A stretch of DNA of 64,000 bases, from the NCBI GenBank assembly GCA_022578605.1, contig MU394095.1, forward strand, positions 248,001-312,000, written 5' to 3'. The notes below the pieces were generated by a model. The model did no database searches. It saw only the letters and a list, made by a program, of their open reading frames with translations, and had not been told where the DNA came from. Below are positions 59,521 through 64,000 of the stretch, piece by piece; the first letter of the stretch is position 1, and every line of letters starts with the position of its first letter. The DNA is from Camillea tinctor (Eukaryota; Ascomycota; Sordariomycetes; Xylariales; Xylariaceae). The position numbers and the translations under genes are program-made.

Positions 59521-62500
59521 GATGAGTCTTCGCGCAACAAATGCCAGATCAAAAGAGTGTGTATGGGGGTTTTTCCCGTTACCAACAGCAAAAAACTAGC
59601 AGGTAACTAACAGCCAACCAAACCGCAATGCAATTGCGCCCCCGAGCAATTGCAAGGTAAACGAGTGTATAAGTCGAAGATGTGTATAAAAAAAGAATGT
59701 AAAGGAGACAAATCTCCCGAAAGCGTCAAACGAGTGTAAAAGGAGAAAAACTACATGAAGGTGAGGAAAAGCGGAAAGGGTTTAGAAGAAAAAGAGGATC
59801 GTGGTGTGTAAGTAGTAGGTAGTGGTTAGTGGTTAACAGGTGAGAAGGAGTTCTTACAACCACTTACAATTACAACTAGGTATATACTAGGTACTACATA
59901 GTGTACAATTTGTATAAGTCGTAGGCAAGTGGATGAGGTACCCCCCTACCCTCATCAGCCCCAAGATACCCCCTTCAGCGCGTTGACCAGGACCTCCCGA
60001 CGATCGACAATTCGACATGGCTCAATCGGGACTAACATGTCAGAGTGTGAGCCAATGAGACGGGTGCGATGGATCGGTTAGTGCCAGAAACGAAATTACT
60101 CTGTTCCAACGAATCGCCAAGACACCACTAAATGATTCGCCAAATTGGTCTAGGCTATTCATAGTTAGCACATCACCCTATGGATGCTGGCCTGTGCGGT
60201 CTAGCATCTCCCCTTAGACCACATGTAACCCATGTGCTATTTATCGAAGGCAGCGAGTTTTACCTGGCCTTGCCCGGGGGGTGTAGGACACCAAACATGG
60301 TTACTATGTAATTAGCCCCGGATTTACAACGCTTTTCTTCTTTTTTTCTATGTTATTTTTTATATTATTTTTTTTTTTCCCTCTTCTCCTCTTCCTCCTC
60401 ATCCTCATCTTCCTTTCTCTCCCCATCCCATCCCATGCCCTCCCCCCTCCCCTACCCCCTTACAACTACACGGACGTCGGTACTACATCACAAAAAATGT
60501 CGATGCGTAACTTGGGAACTTTGGGGTATGGGTGATGAAGTAGGTATTTAATCTGCGTTGTTGCATATTTTGTTCCATGTACGTGTCTGTCGGAGCGCAG
60601 GTCCACGTAGAATAAGAAACCATGCGAATATTCATCGGTTATTGGCTACACCGGTACTTCATGCAGAGTTTCCCGTCGAAGACACACTAGATTGATTACG
60701 GCGCATCCTTATTGCAACGCTGTAATGTAGTTTTTGTATGTAGCGCGTCTATGATATGTTTTTATTTTCTTTGTTTCTCTCAGCCATTCCGTTTTATCTC
60801 ACCTAACCACCTGTTTCAAGCCAATCAGACTGATGAGCCTTTCCCATCTGCATATGCATCTGCATCTGTACCCGGGCGGCGTCAACGTGCGGTTGCATCT
60901 GCCATCTTCGCTACGACTGCATCATGCAGGTACCGTGAGTCAAAGTTAGTACTAGTAATCTGAATCTAGAAGATTTAAACTTCCCTGTGAATGCAATCTC
61001 TGGACATTACTCCGTAACCTACATACATGCACACACATAGACATCTAGGGGGGTGAACACAGAATCTGACCGGAATGTACACCGCTAGGGCTCCTCTGTG
61101 AGTGCTTTAGGAAATGCAATCATCGCATCACTTACACCCCTGAAGAATTAGAGAGAACTATGTATTCCACCGTTCCCCTCTTCTTTTTTCTTTGTTGCTT
61201 TTCCTGGATGCATAAATTCCTACGTACGTGGCACAATGATGAAAATCATTATCATGATTACCCTCCCTTAGTTGAAAATAAATGCATAACGAGTGTAGAT
61301 GTAAGTAAGACGTTTATTTTGAGGCTCGAGGAGCTCACCAACAAATTCCATAAGAGCAACAAGATTACCGGAGTTTAGTTACTGTTAGCCACGTGCACTT
61401 CTGAAACCCACCTGATGGAACACCGGTTCTGTCTTAATTCTGTTCAACTGAGTCGTTCTGTTCTGAGTTGTTCGATCTGCGGTATTAGCGCCACCGAGAA
61501 CTTGTCTTTGGGGAAATAAATCAAACAGCTAATTTTGTTAATTTTGAAACAAACTTCAACCTCATCGATATCCTTGGGTCTGGTACCTACGTCAACATAA
61601 GACATCTTAATGATTTTCATCGTATTAGGTTATATATAATACCTGTAGGAAATTACTAAGCACTGCCCGGCTCTCTTATAGAGTCGTTATGGAAAAGAGA
61701 GCCATCCAAACCACAGTCGTGGTTCTATGAAGTTCGAGGTGCTCCAGCTGTCTTTCGGGCTTTTCCTGCCATCATTATCTCCTCGCCACGTAAGGGGGTG
61801 GAAGCAATTGATTCCGTGTCTCCCCATGGCCAAATTACGCTTTAAATGGTCACTATATTTTGGCCGAAGCCAGTGGGCTATAAGACCTTTACTAAGTCTC
61901 TGCTAGCGGTTGTGCTATTGGATACAAGACCGTCTCGGCCAATGCCGCCTGGTATAGTACTAACCCAACCCAAGCTAATTCGTTAGGACCGTCCATCCGG
62001 TCCCAAGCGTCCAAGGACTTTCCCCTTTCGGCAATCACAAGAATACCGCCGGCTAATCATGAAAAAAATAAAATTCATAATAGAGTGCCTTTCGGAAGCA
62101 AGCGAATCCACCCTGGGAAGATATCGCCGAAGTGAGTTACTTGCGCCGGCAAAGGGACGGTCTCTCTTACTAAATACAATCTACAAACCGAGACATCCTA
62201 GAGCTGCTAACCAATGCCGAAAGTGATACATCTCATGCATCGTAGCATTTTAATGTTGTGATGTATTACTATGCAAATTGGTGTTTTGCGATTAAAAAAA
62301 CAACAACAACCATCATCAGATTACGCTGTAGATTTCAACTCTCAAATCACAAATGCCTGCGAAAGAATCCAAACTAATTACACCATACCTAAATCGTGCC
62401 TATATTCATGACATCCTAGACTTATGTGCCATAACCAGTTTTTTGATTCTTCATGATGCACGTGTTATACATTATTAGCAATTAACAACACTTAAAAAAA

Positions 62501-62559
62501 GGAAAAGAAAAAGTTGGCATGCGTTATTTGGGGGCGGAATAAGCGCAGCTATTCTCATG

Positions 62560-62719
62560 ATTGGCTCGTTGGGTTCCTGGCGTTTAGACAGAGAAACGAC
62601 TCAATATGATTGGTCACGTCGGGGTGTTTGTCTAAGCTATTTTTACTCTTTTTCCCACCTCCGCCACGAATAAACATCCCCCGGCCGTGCGGTCGGCCGA
62701 CGCCTGCTAAACAACCAAT
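62560..62719. promoter_or_regulatory. Cluster of three CCAAT boxes upstream of the cupin gene
   Basis: ATTGG at 62560-62564 and 62609-62613 (CCAAT on the minus strand) and CCAAT at 62715-62719, within 160 bp and 435-595 bp before the ATG. CCAAT boxes are bound by the fungal HAP/CBF complex. Clustering is suggestive only. Confidence 0.4.
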
Positions 62720-62778
62720 CGCTCACGGCACGGCGGACCCGGAAAACTCGACTTCCGTCCTCCCACAGCCTCCCGGAA

Positions 62779-62808
62779 GGAAATGTTTCCTTGGGAACAA
62801 ACATTTCC
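62779..62808. repeat. Perfect 10-bp inverted repeat in the cupin promoter
   Basis: GGAAATGTTT and AAACATTTCC separated by ten bases (CCTTGGGAAC). Arms are exact reverse complements. Located about 350 bp before the cupin ATG; could be an operator for a dimeric factor or a hairpin in a leader transcript. Confidence 0.75.
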
Positions 62809-63153
62809 ATCAGCAACGCCGCAGTGAGCTCTTCTTTTGATGGGAAATAGGCAGGTAAGTATGCAAAACTCGTTGGTTGGTTGGGCTCATCGCCCCGAAT
62901 GCCATCGTGTTCATCGTAGGTTGTAAATATATATAAATGAATGCAGTTTCGCAAGAAACAAACTTTTCTATCACCATCATCATCATCATAATTCGACATT
63001 TTCCTCTCTCATTTTCTTTTCTCTTGCTGGGTTAGGTACTTAATCTTTAGAATCTCGTTTCTTTTTCTGTCTATAGACTATCCATCACCGCTTTACAATC
63101 TCTCCTTGGAAAACTCTTCCACTTTGGATAATCCTTAATCCCACCAGCTCAAA

Positions 63154-63993
63154 ATGCTCAAGCCCGCCATTCTCTCCGCCATCCTGGCCCTCTGCGCGGT
63201 CTCCTCCGCCGCACCACAGCTTACCACCACACCCCTTCCTCTATCCTCATCACCATCCTCCTCCCCTTCTTCCTCTCCCTCCAGCTCCACCGCTACCGCC
63301 AACGCATCCCCCGCCCCATCCAGCAGCGGACCCCTCTCGGGCCTCTCCAAAACCCAGCAAATCCTGCTCTCGGACCTGCAATCCGACGCCCTCAACAACG
63401 TGCTCACCTCCAACACGGACTTCCTCTTCGACTTCAGCGGCGCGCGCAAGAACGGCCCGGGCCAAGGCGGCGAGATCGTGCTCGCGAACCGCAAGACCTT
63501 TCCGGCGCTGACGCGCAGCGGCGTCGGCATGGCCGTGGGGTTCCTCGGGCCCTGCGGCTTCAACACGCCGCACGTGCACAACCGGGCCACGGAGCTGCTG
63601 GTCGTGACGCGCGGGCGCGTGGTGTCGGAGATGATCCTCGAGAACGGCGCCACCGCCCCGTCCCCAGATAACGGCGGTGCCGCGGGCCCGCGCAACGTCG
63701 TGAACACCCTCGCCGAGCTCCAGGCCACGCCCTTCTACCCCGGCGCCCTGCACTCGCAGTTCAACCCCGACTGCGACGACGCCGTCTTCGTCGCGCCCTT
63801 CTCGAGCGACGACCCCGGCGTCGAGACCATGGCCCAGGCCTACCTCGCGCTCGGCGTCGACACGGTGCGCGCCGCTGCCGGGAACCAGATCGATGGGGCG
63901 GACGTGGATCGCTTCCGCGGCTTGCTGAGCGAGAACGTGGCCCTGGGCGTTGAGGAGTGTTTGAAGACGTGCGGGATCGAGAAGCGCAAGTGA
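63154..63993 (+). CDS. Secreted cupin (germin/spherulin-1-like)
   Basis: Single-exon gene, 279 residues, GC-rich in its second half. A signal peptide (MLKPAILSAILALCAVSSA) is followed by a low-complexity Ser/Pro/Thr linker (about 21-60) and a single cupin barrel. Germin-box-1-like ligands: GFNTPHVHNRATELLVVTRG, with H140, H142 and E147; box-2-like: FYPGALHSQFNPDCDD, with H200. These are the four metal ligands of germin-type cupins. Other Cys (C134, C207 and CLKTC near the end) could form disulfides. Spherulin-1 and germin-like proteins bind Mn or similar metals and are secreted, but the activity here is unknown. The stop lies 7 nt before the window end. Confidence 0.88.
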   Translation: MLKPAILSAILALCAVSSAAPQLTTTPLPLSSSPSSSPSSSPSSSTATANASPAPSSSGPLSGLSKTQQILLSDLQSDALNNVLTSNTDFLFDFSGARKNGPGQGGEIVLANRKTFPALTRSGVGMAVGFLGPCGFNTPHVHNRATELLVVTRGRVVSEMILENGATAPSPDNGGAAGPRNVVNTLAELQATPFYPGALHSQFNPDCDDAVFVAPFSSDDPGVETMAQAYLALGVDTVRAAAGNQIDGADVDRFRGLLSENVALGVEECLKTCGIEKRK

Positions 63994-64000
63994 AAATAAG

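Larger units (their letters stand above)
59521..63153. other. Divergent intergenic region between SUN and cupin genes, 3.6 kb
   Basis: No gene recognised. It contains segments of ordinary complexity (about 59960-60300 and 61380-62250) without long open frames, a T-rich tract (60330-60370) and, close to the cupin start, three CCAAT boxes and a perfect inverted repeat, described separately. The 118-codon minus frame at 62643-62999 overlaps these elements and looks accidental. Confidence 0.55.

Noticed and set aside
62643..62999. 118-codon minus-strand ORF upstream of the cupin gene
   Set aside because: No domain, begins with an Asp-rich simple repeat and overlaps the promoter-like elements.
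1..64000. CRISPR arrays, rRNA, intact transposons
   Set aside because: No spaced direct-repeat arrays, no 5S-like or tRNA-like fold, no transposase or reverse transcriptase motif seen; the context is eukaryotic.

Overview
The window is nuclear DNA of a filamentous ascomycete (Pezizomycotina). A Sordariomycete is my best guess, an inference from gene structure and protein flavour, not a database match. Evidence: short introns (51-213 nt) with GTAAGT/GTATGT donors and CTAAC-type branch sites; fungal-type GPI-anchored, CFEM and SUN wall proteins; a fungal conventional kinesin; and a Zn-finger protein of a type I associate with Pezizomycotina. Genes are sparse: 16 protein genes in 64 kb, separated by long intergenic stretches full of homopolymers, microsatellites and a recurrent palindrome (ACCTAGGT).

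Layout. 1-2230 (-): zinc-finger regulator, cut by the window edge. 2231-12687: 10.5 kb with no recognisable gene. 12688-14075 (-): ethanolamine kinase. 17139-19463 (-): CorA-like transporter without the GMN motif and with a 24-nt microexon. 22452-24242 (+): CFEM/GPI protein with a huge Pro/Ala stalk. 25088-28341 (-): meiotic MSH5 with a GC-AG intron. 28955-29449 (-): EMC5. 30094-30986 (+): HAD phosphatase. 30987-36835: 5.8 kb without a gene. 36836-37568 (+): small Cys-rich GPI protein. 38181-39205 (-): methylthioribulose-1-phosphate dehydratase. 39.4-39.7 kb: homopolymer tract with a 10-N assembly gap. 41494-43534 (+): calnexin. 45111-48043 (-): kinesin-1. 49769-50481 (-): RAD6/UBC2. 51714-53144 (+): mitochondrial acetyl-CoA acetyltransferase. 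53795-55530 (+): CSN12-like PCI protein. 57944-59520 (-): SUN-family wall protein. 63154-63993 (+): secreted cupin.

Most genes are dispersed housekeeping genes (ER folding and insertion: calnexin, EMC5; phospholipid and methionine salvage: EKI1, MDE1; transport: kinesin; DNA metabolism: MSH5, RAD6). Four of the sixteen encode secreted or wall-anchored proteins (CFEM, small GPI, SUN, cupin). I see no operon-like cluster, secondary-metabolite cluster, intact transposon, tRNA, rRNA or CRISPR. The most unusual items are the CFEM protein's Pro/Ala stalk, the CorA-like protein, two stop-free introns of 3n length, a short upstream ORF ending 5 nt before the CSN12 start, and the intergenic palindrome. 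Exon coordinates were worked out by hand from splice consensus and reading-frame continuity; no transcript data were available.
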